Positions 7,611 to 15,144 of a DNA stretch of 22,051 nt are shown here, in pieces (within the stretch, counting starts at the first letter, position 1; every line of letters starts with the position of its first letter). The notes beneath the pieces are model-generated. The model ran no database searches. It was not told the DNA's origin and saw only the letters and a program-made list of their open reading frames with translations. This DNA is from Dehalococcoidales bacterium (GTDB lineage Bacteria > Chloroflexota > Dehalococcoidia > Dehalococcoidales > UBA2162): contig JAFGCW010000001.1 in the NCBI GenBank assembly GCA_016932435.1, forward strand, positions 1-22,051, given 5' to 3'. Position numbers and translations under genes: made by a program.

Positions 7611-9377
7611 TTATCGACCTGATTTGGTTAACGTGGCTCCTTTCACCAGTTTTGTGTGATGAGCCTCCCGCGAATACGTCCATCCGATCGAATAACCCGG
7701 TACGGTTCCCGAAACGAAAATATGGATATCGTCGGGATTAATTACAGGAACCTTTCCGCCCGGTTTCAAGGATTTCTTGATTATGGGTTTAAAGTTATCA
7801 GGGAAAGCATTCTTGTGATAGTAAAGACCGCCCGGTATCATTTCCAGCCTGTCCCGTATACCCTGCATTTCTTCATTGGTAAGGTCTTCATAAGGCACCT
7901 TGGTTTTTTCGTAGAGGTAGTCCTTCAGACTTTGCTTCGTTTCAAATCCGATACGTTTCAGGAATATTACCATTTCCGGGTGAAGCACTATCACCCGTTG
8001 CGGGAGATGAGCCGAAATCTGGCCGACTTTGAAACCGGCAAATACGTGACGCCCCCTGGCTACATCTGCAACTATGGACTCGAGGATCGGTTCAATTCTC
8101 CAGGGCGCGACTACTCCACCACCGTAGAGCGACGACATGCCTCCTACTGTAGCAACCGTTACGTAGCTGTCTTCCTTTTTAAATCCCATGCCTTCATTGA
8201 ATGATTCCCAGGGGCTCTCCTCCAGGTTTTCGGCAAATGTATAGTAAATGTGGGAAGAAGACCTGCCTATAAGCGCCATATCGACCTCACCTGGCCAGGT
8301 ATGGCCGATATTGATGATGCAAAGCTGTACGGCACGTCCGATGGTATTGTTGGGCCGGTGGCAATGTGCCAGCAAACCCACACCATGGTTCATCTCTATT
8401 TCCGCGCCGATGGGTCCGCTTACCATTATCATCAGGTTGAAACCGCCTTCCGAACTCACCATGTGAGAGAAAGCATCTATTTTATAATGGGGTACTGAGT
8501 ACTGCTGGTCGGCGAGGCCTTCTACGGCGGCAATAATCACCGGCAGGTATTCAGGTTTGGCCCCCGCCATTACCGCGTTAATAGCTATGTTTCTTATGGT
8601 AGCAACGCCTCTCCGGAAGGGTACCGGACCTATCACTTCGTCGGGAGAGCGACTGGTCCCGGTCAGCATCTTGTTAACTGCCTCTTCGGTGGGAGGAATC
8701 AGGGGGAGACCGTCACCACATTTATTATCGAGGTAGAGCTGGTTGAATTTTTTTACGGCGTCATTATAGCTTTCGCCTGTAACCTCAACCGTGGGGGGTA
8801 AGGCTTGTTCGACTTCCCGTTTCGGATTTTTCTCTTCCTCCGTCAGGGGCTTCGTCAGCGCTTCTATGATAGCATCGATGGCAAATTCTGCAGCAGGTAT
8901 AACCTCTTCCACGTTTCTCCGGTTCGGGAAATATCTGATGGATGGTATGTTGACAATACGTAGCGTGGGCATCCCGTTGTCCTGCGCCGAGATTTTGGCA
9001 TTCCATCCCGCGACGCCTGTTATCACGAAAACACCTGGCTTGCCGCGCTTTTCCAGGGCCAGCACTTCCTGTGCCCAGATCCATCCCGCCGCACCTGAAT
9101 CAGCTATTGCACAGATAAAGGTGTCTACTTCTTCCTTGGCTTTTTCCGCCGACTCTATGTCACTCAAGCCAAGGCGTATCGTCTTTGCGGTAGGAAATCT
9201 CTTGTTCAGAAGCTGCTCGACGGCGGCACAGAAGTTGTCTCCGCCTGCCTTGCCGTCCCAGAATACTCCGATTGTCTTTCCCTCGAGGGTGTCGACCCGA
9301 GGTGCGGGAACTGCGGGTTCCTCAATCTCGAATATTCCCTGAGGATTCAGACACTTTAGCAATACTGTCTCTTTCAC
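7611..9377 (-). CDS. UGSC-like two-domain protein, paralog 2
   Basis: A 588-residue paralog of its downstream neighbour, starting at GTG 9377 (MKETVLLKCLNPQG) with AGAAGGAG about 9 bases upstream. The N-terminal UGSC-like domain carries ADSGAAGWIWAQ in place of the redox motif. The second domain has CGDGLPLIPPTEEAV, INAVMAGAKPEYLPVI and AHCHRPNNTIGRA, and ends KGATLTKSGR. Compared with paralog 1 it has an insertion near residues 440-460 (RGRHVFAGFKVGQISAHLPQR), shared in shortened form with the paralog at 15145. The gap to the next gene is 39 bases and to the preceding one 124 bases, consistent with one operon. The 124-base gap holds two copies of TTCGCCTTT (9413-9421 and 9427-9435, plus strand). 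Function unknown. Confidence 0.75.
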   Translation of the reverse strand: MKETVLLKCLNPQGIFEIEEPAVPAPRVDTLEGKTIGVFWDGKAGGDNFCAAVEQLLNKRFPTAKTIRLGLSDIESAEKAKEEVDTFICAIADSGAAGWIWAQEVLALEKRGKPGVFVITGVAGWNAKISAQDNGMPTLRIVNIPSIRYFPNRRNVEEVIPAAEFAIDAIIEALTKPLTEEEKNPKREVEQALPPTVEVTGESYNDAVKKFNQLYLDNKCGDGLPLIPPTEEAVNKMLTGTSRSPDEVIGPVPFRRGVATIRNIAINAVMAGAKPEYLPVIIAAVEGLADQQYSVPHYKIDAFSHMVSSEGGFNLMIMVSGPIGAEIEMNHGVGLLAHCHRPNNTIGRAVQLCIINIGHTWPGEVDMALIGRSSSHIYYTFAENLEESPWESFNEGMGFKKEDSYVTVATVGGMSSLYGGGVVAPWRIEPILESIVADVARGRHVFAGFKVGQISAHLPQRVIVLHPEMVIFLKRIGFETKQSLKDYLYEKTKVPYEDLTNEEMQGIRDRLEMIPGGLYYHKNAFPDNFKPIIKKSLKPGGKVPVINPDDIHIFVSGTVPGYSIGWTYSREAHHTKLVKGATLTKSGR

Positions 9378-9501
9378 GGTTCTATTCTCCTTCTAGTATA
9401 TATATCATCCTGTTCGCCTTTTAGTATTCGCCTTTCAGAAAAATACTTACATTGTTACTGTTTTCCGGTGCGGAAGACGACACTCGTCTCTCCCGGCTGT
9501 T

Positions 9502-11259
9502 CTACTTCCACTCATCCACCGATGCCGATGCCACGTATCCGAAGTCTCCTGCCTGCCAGGAAACCTCGGTACCACCACCGACTACCAGTATTTCAACCTG
9601 GGTGCCGGGTATGATAGATTTTTGCGGTGAGTCCGCTCCCGGTGGCTGCTTTAACATAGATGCGAATGGCTCGACACCTGCTTTTGCCGACTCTAAATCA
9701 CCGGGTCTCATCGCCCAGTAATTCCAGAGGGTCATATAGCTGTTTTCCTTAAGCCAGTCGCTTAACTGCTCCTTGGTTTCAAAGCCGTCATTCCTGACAT
9801 CATCCGCCGTTACCGGGCTCAGCAATAAAGTAGGTCTGCCCATACCGGCTCCACTGGTTTCAAAGCTCTTCAATAGCTGCTTGACAACCTCGTGAACCGG
9901 GTACGGCTTGAAAGCACCGAAATTAATCAGGCTCCACCCGCTCAATATACTGACAACGCTTTCTTCTGCTTTATAGCCCTTCTGCACATGCAGGGGGTTC
10001 CATCCTTTGGGCAGCGCCTCTTCATTCTCAGCAAAACATAAATTATTGTAGGTGAGGGCATTACCCAGATCCCCCAGAAATGTTTCGCCCGGTATAGAGC
10101 CGCCCAGGTTCTTGGAAATAAGTGTCCATGTCCTTCCGATGACAGAATTGGCATGATTGAAAGGGCCCAGTGCGGCAAGTCCGGAATTCATATTTATCTC
10201 TTTACGGATTGGCCCGTTTGTGACAACCATCCTGGCGAATGAGGAACAGGAACTGAACAGCGAGGTTACACCCGTAGAAGCTATAGCCAGTATTACGGGT
10301 AAGTGCTCTTTCCTGGCTCCCGCCATCACAGCATTGATAGCGACGTGCTCCACGGTATATTCCCAGGACTCATAAGGGGGGGAGGGCTGCATGGTGACAG
10401 GGGTGTGCTGTTTTTTGGCTCCTCTTGCCGGTGCGCTGCCGCCGCCGAGTTGACTCGAAGTTGTTTCCCAGGCATCGTTAGGAGGAGTAGGTTGCATCAT
10501 GCCGATTATCTCATCCGGTTTATGACTGGTTCCTTTAAGCATCTCGGCTACCCGTTCTTCCGTAGGAAGGATTATCGGCATACCGTCGGTCCATCCTTCT
10601 TCAAGGAACATCTGTTCCAGGTTTTCGGGAGTGTCAGGCCCCAGTATTCTTTGCCTCGGTCTTTCTATTACACCTGTTTTCGTTTCCTCGGCTGTTGTCG
10701 ATTTCGTCAATGCGTCGACTATTTGCTCTATGATCGGCCTGCCGCTTATCGGATCGTTGCCCTCGATATATTTCCGTTGTAACTCGACCGGTCTGGCTGA
10801 GAAAGGATGAGGAATAAAAGTCAATCGTAGCTCAGGAATTCCCTTCTTGTAAGCGAAGCTTTTTGTGAGACCCGGAAATCCCGCGGTGACGACAGGTACT
10901 GTCGGTACTCCCATTTTTTCCAGTATCGAGGAGAAGATAACGACCGCCGGGGCATTGGTGTCAAGCTGTCCGACACCGATTATCACTCCATCGCCTTTTT
11001 CCTTGATTTCATCCCACAGCTTCTGGTCATTGACAAAGTAGGAACCTTCTTTGACTTTGAGTATAAAGGTGGTCTTAGGATATCTTTCGGTGAGCACTCT
11101 ATGGATTTCTACGAGACCTTGATGCAACGGTCGAAAATTTATACCGGCTAGATATATTGTTTTACCCTCCAGGGTATCAAGCCTGGGTGCCATAGGAATC
11201 AGTTGTATCGGAGGCGCTATGCCTCTCGGATTTAAAACCGTTATTTTTTGACCTGTCAT
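9502..11259 (-). CDS. Diverged UGSC-like two-domain protein, paralog 3, with internal duplication
   Basis: A 585-residue protein with the same two-domain plan but strongly diverged. The N-terminus MTGQKITVLNPRG matches the paralogs' LKCxNPQG start, followed by APRLDTLEGKTIYLAG. The redox-motif position reads VGQLDTNAPAVV. The second domain begins EGWTDGMPIILPTEERVAEML. A stretch of about 40 residues is inserted before EHVAINAVMAG and contains the repeat MQPTPPNDAWE ... MQPSPPYESWE, an apparent in-frame tandem duplication. The AHCH motif of the other paralogs is replaced by ALGPFNHANSVIGRT. The C-terminus ends differently (GDFGYVASASVDEWK). AAGGAGGT lies 14 bases before the ATG, a longer spacing than usual. 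It is the first gene of the leftward cluster; no strong promoter is evident directly upstream. Confidence 0.72.
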   Translation of the reverse strand: MTGQKITVLNPRGIAPPIQLIPMAPRLDTLEGKTIYLAGINFRPLHQGLVEIHRVLTERYPKTTFILKVKEGSYFVNDQKLWDEIKEKGDGVIIGVGQLDTNAPAVVIFSSILEKMGVPTVPVVTAGFPGLTKSFAYKKGIPELRLTFIPHPFSARPVELQRKYIEGNDPISGRPIIEQIVDALTKSTTAEETKTGVIERPRQRILGPDTPENLEQMFLEEGWTDGMPIILPTEERVAEMLKGTSHKPDEIIGMMQPTPPNDAWETTSSQLGGGSAPARGAKKQHTPVTMQPSPPYESWEYTVEHVAINAVMAGARKEHLPVILAIASTGVTSLFSSCSSFARMVVTNGPIRKEINMNSGLAALGPFNHANSVIGRTWTLISKNLGGSIPGETFLGDLGNALTYNNLCFAENEEALPKGWNPLHVQKGYKAEESVVSILSGWSLINFGAFKPYPVHEVVKQLLKSFETSGAGMGRPTLLLSPVTADDVRNDGFETKEQLSDWLKENSYMTLWNYWAMRPGDLESAKAGVEPFASMLKQPPGADSPQKSIIPGTQVEILVVGGGTEVSWQAGDFGYVASASVDEWK

Positions 11260-11729
11260 TTAATTATTACTTAACCTCCTTCTTACTTACCTGTCATAAG
11301 ATTATCCTTAGTCTGGAGATTCACGGAAACTGGCAGTAGTCACAACGTAATTGTCGTAGAGAGAAATCTACCTGCCTTTTCAATGGGATCGCCAAAAACC
11401 TAAGATTCCTGATTAACGGTATTGGTATGGATGGAATTCAATTTTTCGGACATGTCCTAAATCCTCATTCGTCATTGAACATGCCTTTTTCTCCACTAGA
11501 GTTTAAAACATAATCTCATATCACGATAGAGATAATCGGTTGCAGTAACAACACGAATATTGAGTTATTACTGCTGCACCTCTTTGATCTTCATTGGGTT
11601 AATAGTTACAACTTTAACATGCTGAGGTAGCCTATTTGACTACCTCAGCATACCACCGTTACTCCCGGTTAAGCAGTATCTATGAGCTCCCTTTGTCTAG
11701 AAGATATTAATTTAACAAATAGACGGTGT
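11260..11729. other. Non-coding 470-base gap between leftward genes
   Basis: No ORF. It holds the hairpin described at 11619-11651 and a 10-bp palindrome GGACATGTCC near 11447-11456. On the minus strand TTGTTA-17-TATCGT is the best promoter-like pair I found for the UGSC cluster, but it matches consensus at only 4 of 6 bases in each box and I do not call it. No copy of the ACGTATACGAT operator or of the leader RNA blocks is present here. Confidence 0.45.
11619..11651 (-). terminator. 12-bp perfect hairpin downstream of the solute-binding protein gene
   Basis: ATGCTGAGGTAG (11619-11630) and CTACCTCAGCAT (11640-11651) form a perfect 12-bp stem with a 9-base loop, about 80 bases after the stop of the leftward solute-binding protein gene. 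On the minus strand it is followed by GTTAAAGTTGTAACTATT, only moderately T-rich, so termination may be weak. It separates this gene from the UGSC cluster. Confidence 0.6.
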
Positions 11730-13571
11730 TTAGTATCCTAAGGATCTCTTTTGAGCTTCGTCCGTCCAGAATCGTGACCACATCCAGTACTGCTGGAATA
11801 TGAAAATAAGCTGTCCGCTGTATCCTTTGAGGTACGGTTGCCAGACATTATAGTTTATGAGAGGGAACATAGCTGTTACCCAGTGTTGTTCCATAACCCG
11901 TTTCTGAGCATCCCTTACTATCTGCATAGCTTCATCCTCGTCAGCGGCAGCCCTAAACTCCTGATACAAGGCATCATAAATAGGATCGCTGATTCCCCGG
12001 GTAATAGGGCGGCCTGGATCCGGAGTTCTAAAAGTTCCCAAAGGGAAATCCACTGGTGCGAACATACCCCACCAGTTCCGGAAAACCATCTGATCTTGCT
12101 GTCCAGTAGTTACAAAATTCATAAAAGCACCCGCCTCCATCAACCGCAACTCCATATCAACATTAATGTCGTTGAAATAGGCTTTAAGTATTTGCAGGAG
12201 GTCCTCGCCTTCTCCTCCAGAAGCTGCGACGACATGTGTCGAAAAGCCGTTGGGATAGCCGGCTTCAGCTAGAAGTTCTTTTGCCTTTTCCGGATTATAG
12301 GTATATTCGTCTTTGAGTTCTTGAGGCCAATCTGCGTAGTCGTAGGCGTATCCTTTAGTGTATGGTGAAAACATGCTGCATGGATTCCCGTCTACCACGC
12401 CGCCATAATAGGTCTCGGCTATAGTCTTACGGTCTAAGGCCAAATTTAATGCTTTTCTTACTAAGATATTATCGAAGGGTGGGTTATCAACTCTTAATTC
12501 AAATGAATAGGCATTCACCGGCATCTCTGACTTCAGCAGGTCAGGTGTTGTCCTTTCAAGTTCATTAGCCTGCTCCCAGGATGCTCCTGTTAATATATCC
12601 ACCTTTCCAGTTCGCATTGCTGCTATCCGTGTAGAAACATCTACTATTTCCATTACTTTGAGCTTACTTATATAGGGAAGCTGGTTCTGAGGGTAACGCT
12701 CATCATGACCCCAGTAATTGGGATTCGGTACAAGCGTCATCACGCTGCCGGGAAGATAGTCTGCCAGTATGAATGGTCCGGAGCCGACAGCATACCTCCA
12801 ATCCGTAATTACCCCCCCGACTTGTTCTACTGTTTCGCGATTCTCTATTTCGTTATGTACACCCGGGGTCGCGAGAGCCAGCCAGTTATTTAAAAGACTC
12901 GGAAATACATACTTTACTTCTACCGTATAGTCATCCAGAGCTGTCATTTTTTCAATAGCGGTGAGAAAGAAAGATATAGAGAAGTTTGGCTCTGTAAAAC
13001 CACTACCTGTTCCCATCGCCCGGTCATAGTGATACACTATGTCATGAGCCGTAAGCTTCCGTCCGTTTGCCGGTGGCTTGTCCTGGAAGTAAACGTCCTG
13101 ACGTATATTAAGAATGAGAGTTTGCGCATCAACCCACTCCCAAGTGTCTGCCAGCATGCCCCTGATGTATTTTACAGGTACGACAAATGTCTTGAATGCA
13201 TATTGTGTCTCCGGGTTTATCGTCCAGTCCCAGATAAACAGCATATCGAAAAATCCCGACACGCCCGAAGCCGAAGTACCAGCCGGATCAAAACTGCTGG
13301 GAATCGTGCCCGTAATAGTTAACGTTCCACCGTACTCGGGAACCCCAAGCTTATCCCACCAGTTTCCGGTACCCGGAGACGTCGCTACTTCCTCTTCTTG
13401 GTCATCCAGTATTGATGTTGGCTCTTCTTCCTCCGCACCCACCGTTACCGTCTGACCGGTATCCTCTTCAACTACCTTTCCACCGGTATTTTCATTCGTA
13501 CTGCAGGATGCCATCACCAGAGATAGCACCATTAAGCAACTAATCAGTATCCAGATTACTTTCTTAAGCAT
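11730..13571 (-). CDS. Family-5 (peptide/nickel-type) ABC transporter substrate-binding lipoprotein
   Basis: This 613-residue secreted lipoprotein has a positively charged start (MLKK), a hydrophobic core and lipobox VMAS-C23, so it should be lipid-anchored outside the membrane. Residues ~24-75 are a low-complexity acidic linker (EEEEPTSILDDQEEEVAT). The rest is an SBP_bac_5 fold: YGGTLTITGTIPSSFDPAG at the N-lobe start, VPNPNYWG, VRKALNLALDRKTIAETYYGG and NPEKAKELLAEAGYPNG are family hallmarks. It captures a ligand for an ABC importer, but no permease or ATPase gene is adjacent, so it must share a transporter encoded elsewhere. Aromatic-rich C-terminus (FIFQQYWMWSRFW) is typical. AAGGAGGT precedes the ATG by 9 bases. 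The gene is driven by promoter P2 through operator O2 and leader RNA 2, linking it to the AOR unit. Confidence 0.9.
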   Translation of the reverse strand: MLKKVIWILISCLMVLSLVMASCSTNENTGGKVVEEDTGQTVTVGAEEEEPTSILDDQEEEVATSPGTGNWWDKLGVPEYGGTLTITGTIPSSFDPAGTSASGVSGFFDMLFIWDWTINPETQYAFKTFVVPVKYIRGMLADTWEWVDAQTLILNIRQDVYFQDKPPANGRKLTAHDIVYHYDRAMGTGSGFTEPNFSISFFLTAIEKMTALDDYTVEVKYVFPSLLNNWLALATPGVHNEIENRETVEQVGGVITDWRYAVGSGPFILADYLPGSVMTLVPNPNYWGHDERYPQNQLPYISKLKVMEIVDVSTRIAAMRTGKVDILTGASWEQANELERTTPDLLKSEMPVNAYSFELRVDNPPFDNILVRKALNLALDRKTIAETYYGGVVDGNPCSMFSPYTKGYAYDYADWPQELKDEYTYNPEKAKELLAEAGYPNGFSTHVVAASGGEGEDLLQILKAYFNDINVDMELRLMEAGAFMNFVTTGQQDQMVFRNWWGMFAPVDFPLGTFRTPDPGRPITRGISDPIYDALYQEFRAAADEDEAMQIVRDAQKRVMEQHWVTAMFPLINYNVWQPYLKGYSGQLIFIFQQYWMWSRFWTDEAQKRSLGY

Positions 13572-13663
13572 TCTCGTTTTACCTCCTTATTAGGTCTGGT
13601 AAAATCAGTTACACCTGGCTTTCGACTATTTAATTATTTTACTAAACCTATCACCTCCTGTTC

Positions 13664-13791
13664 GGCCAACTCTGCTGTTAACTCCGACCACCCAGGTCTC
13701 CCGTCGCGGAATGCTGATATACGATGAGTAATTAAGTAGCAAGTTGAAGTTTCTTGCCGCGACTCCCTGGTTTCGTATGACAGATCCAACC
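13664..13791 (-). promoter_or_regulatory. Structured leader RNA 2, homologous to leader RNA 1
   Basis: Read on the minus strand, the 27 bases 13791-13765 align without gaps to 1021-1047 of leader 1 (19 identities, including CTGTC and GAAACCAGGG). CTTAATTA (13736-13729), CCTGGG (13696-13691) and an 18-base block (13687-13670, 13 identities) follow in the same order. The outer helix pairs GGTTGGATCTG with CAGAGTTGGCC with wobbles and one mismatch. At one position C-G of leader 1 becomes U-A, a compensatory change. CCAGG/CCTGG forms the second helix. This copy also has a 7-bp helix GTCGCGG/CCGCGAC (13763-13757/13709-13703) capped by CAAG/CTTG. AGGAGG follows the closing helix; the gene starts 93 bases later. 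Confidence 0.6.
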
Positions 13792-13870
13792 ATAGTATTT
13801 CAAGCTAGCATAGCCACCTTCTAGTAATGAACTATAACCAGGTACTACGACTACGAAAACCAAACGATAA

Positions 13871-13892
13871 ACGTATACGATATCGTATACGT
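13871..13892. promoter_or_regulatory. 22-bp perfect palindromic operator O2
   Basis: ACGTATACGAT followed by ATCGTATACGT is a perfect 22-bp palindrome, one base different from O1 (963-984). It begins 12 bases downstream of the -10 box of P2, the same spacing as at P1. The matching geometry at two loci argues for one shared regulator. Confidence 0.85.
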
Positions 13893-13897
13893 GTTAA

Positions 13898-13944
13898 TGG
13901 CGGGATTATATACCGCAATCTACCGGATGTCAAGAGCTATCCAT
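13898..13944 (-). promoter_or_regulatory. Consensus sigma-70-type promoter P2 (solute-binding protein)
   Basis: On the minus strand TTGACA (13933-13928) and TATAAT (13910-13905) are separated by 17 bases, a perfect consensus. The upstream ATGGATA (13944-13938), the TTGACATC context and CGCCAT after the -10 box match P1. The 74-base block 13944-13871 corresponds to 911-984 base for base in length. Transcription should start near 13898 and run into leader RNA 2 and the lipoprotein gene. Confidence 0.85.
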
Positions 13945-14091
13945 GGTGCGAGAAATGCTTTCCCACAGCAACCCGACCTGATGAAGACATGGGTAATCAT
14001 ACCACTTTACGTTTATCGTCAATAAAAGTAGTACAATTAAGCTACCGGAAACTGGGATATTGTATTCACCGAGATCACTACCTGCAACTAT

Positions 14092-14910
14092 CTAGACATG
14101 ATATCCGTGATAGCCCTTTAACGTGGGTGGATATAGAATAGCCGTATTTTCTGCCCCCACATTATTAAAAGGATAGGCAAGTACACTGTGTTTCAGGTTC
14201 ATGGATATCAACATTTCGGTAACTTTCACGGCCGCTAAGGTGGAATCGACTACAGGTACACCGAGAATTTCCTGTAATTTATCTGCGACTCCAATCATAA
14301 AAGCACACCCTAATACCAGCACATCGGCCCCATCCTCTTCAATAGCCTTTCTGCCCTGCTCGAGTAACGCATTTACGTCTGCGATTCCTTCGTCCGAAGG
14401 TGCAGCATCTTCGTCAACCGAAGACATGTATGTTCTTATCGATACAACTCTGTCGAGTAATCCCTGCAACTGCAGTTTCCGACGTATCTCTTTGTAAAAC
14501 TGATGGTGGTACTTTTCGTTGAGTTTAAAATTTTTATGTTGAATACTACCTCCCGTCGTTATTATCGATATTTCGTCGCCAAGAAGACAGGCGATATGGC
14601 AAGCTGCTGCACCAATACCGACGACAGGGATATTCACTACTTCTCTGGCTTCATCTATACCGGGATCGCCAAAGCAACCTATGATAACTCCGGAATATCC
14701 TTCCTTTTCACCTTTCAAAATTTCCTCTATCATGTAGGGTATAGATACGCAGGCATAGTACTTGCAACTAGGAACACCCCCACCATATCCAATATCTCTG
14801 ACAACCGCTTTAAATCCCGAATCGGTATACCTGTCAAGAGAATCCTGAACCATATCGTTATATTTGTCAGTCGCACTCGGTTGAACATAAAGAATTCGTT
14901 TCATAGTCAT
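14092..14910 (-). CDS. Asp/Glu/hydantoin racemase superfamily protein
   Basis: This 272-residue cytoplasmic protein belongs to the Asp/Glu/hydantoin racemase superfamily, most like the hydantoin/allantoin racemase branch. The pair of catalytic cysteines used for two-base, cofactor-independent racemisation is present: C79 in IIGCFGDPG and C202 in LVLGCAFM. Conserved PVVGIGAAACHIACLLG follows the first motif and PVVDSTLAAVKVTEML the second. The start is ATG 14910 with AGGAGG 7 bases upstream; an internal ATG two codons later is less well placed. It is divergent from the UGSC-like paralog at 15145 across a 234-base gap with inverted repeats. With the amidohydrolase it suggests processing of a cyclic amide or similar chiral compound. 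Substrate unknown; related decarboxylases or isomerases cannot be excluded. Confidence 0.82.
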   Translation of the reverse strand: MTMKRILYVQPSATDKYNDMVQDSLDRYTDSGFKAVVRDIGYGGGVPSCKYYACVSIPYMIEEILKGEKEGYSGVIIGCFGDPGIDEAREVVNIPVVGIGAAACHIACLLGDEISIITTGGSIQHKNFKLNEKYHHQFYKEIRRKLQLQGLLDRVVSIRTYMSSVDEDAAPSDEGIADVNALLEQGRKAIEEDGADVLVLGCAFMIGVADKLQEILGVPVVDSTLAAVKVTEMLISMNLKHSVLAYPFNNVGAENTAILYPPTLKGYHGYHV

Positions 14911-14955
14911 TGCATTACCTCCTGGAGGTATTTTACTTTAAGTTCGTTTGTTTTT

Positions 14956-15013
14956 CATGTAATCGGTAAAATTTTTTCAAGGCATGAATCGGTCTCATTG
15001 ATTCCGTTTCATG
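14956..15013. promoter_or_regulatory. Half-site cluster in the divergent intergenic region
   Basis: CATGTAATCGG (14956-14966), CATGAATCGG (14983-14992) and the inverted CCGTTTCATG (15004-15013) are near-identical elements. The last two form a 10-bp inverted repeat with one mismatch around 11 bases. Placed between divergent genes, this could be an operator or a leader hairpin of the racemase gene. It is unrelated to O1/O2. Confidence 0.4.
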
Positions 15014-15073
15014 TCGAACAAAATAAAAAATTGATTCGCCTGATATATTACGTAAACTTATAGGCACGTTACG

Positions 15074-15102
15074 TTGACAATAACAACAGTTTGGTTTAAC
15101 AT
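15074..15102 (+). promoter_or_regulatory. Probable promoter of UGSC-like paralog 4
   Basis: TTGACA (15074-15079), 17 bases, TAACAT (15097-15102). The -35 box is perfect and the -10 box matches 4 of 6. It lies 42 bases before the ATG of the gene at 15145. Confidence 0.55.
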
Positions 15103-15144
15103 GCAGCCGAAAAAACATTAGAAAAATAAGTAGAGGTAATAACG

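Noticed and set aside
9413..9435. TTCGCCTTT direct repeat as an operator
   Set aside because: Two copies in a short intergenic gap within an operon, without symmetry or promoter nearby, are weak evidence.
5844..11259. Selenocysteine (in-frame TGA) in the UGSC-like proteins
   Set aside because: All four frames read through without TGA, and the motif position encodes Ser-Gly-Ala-Ala or unrelated residues.
14915..14935. Hairpin TACCTCC/GGAGGTA hiding the racemase ribosome site
   Set aside because: The arms are separated by one base, so a hairpin could form only by opening the innermost pairs; the palindrome may be incidental.
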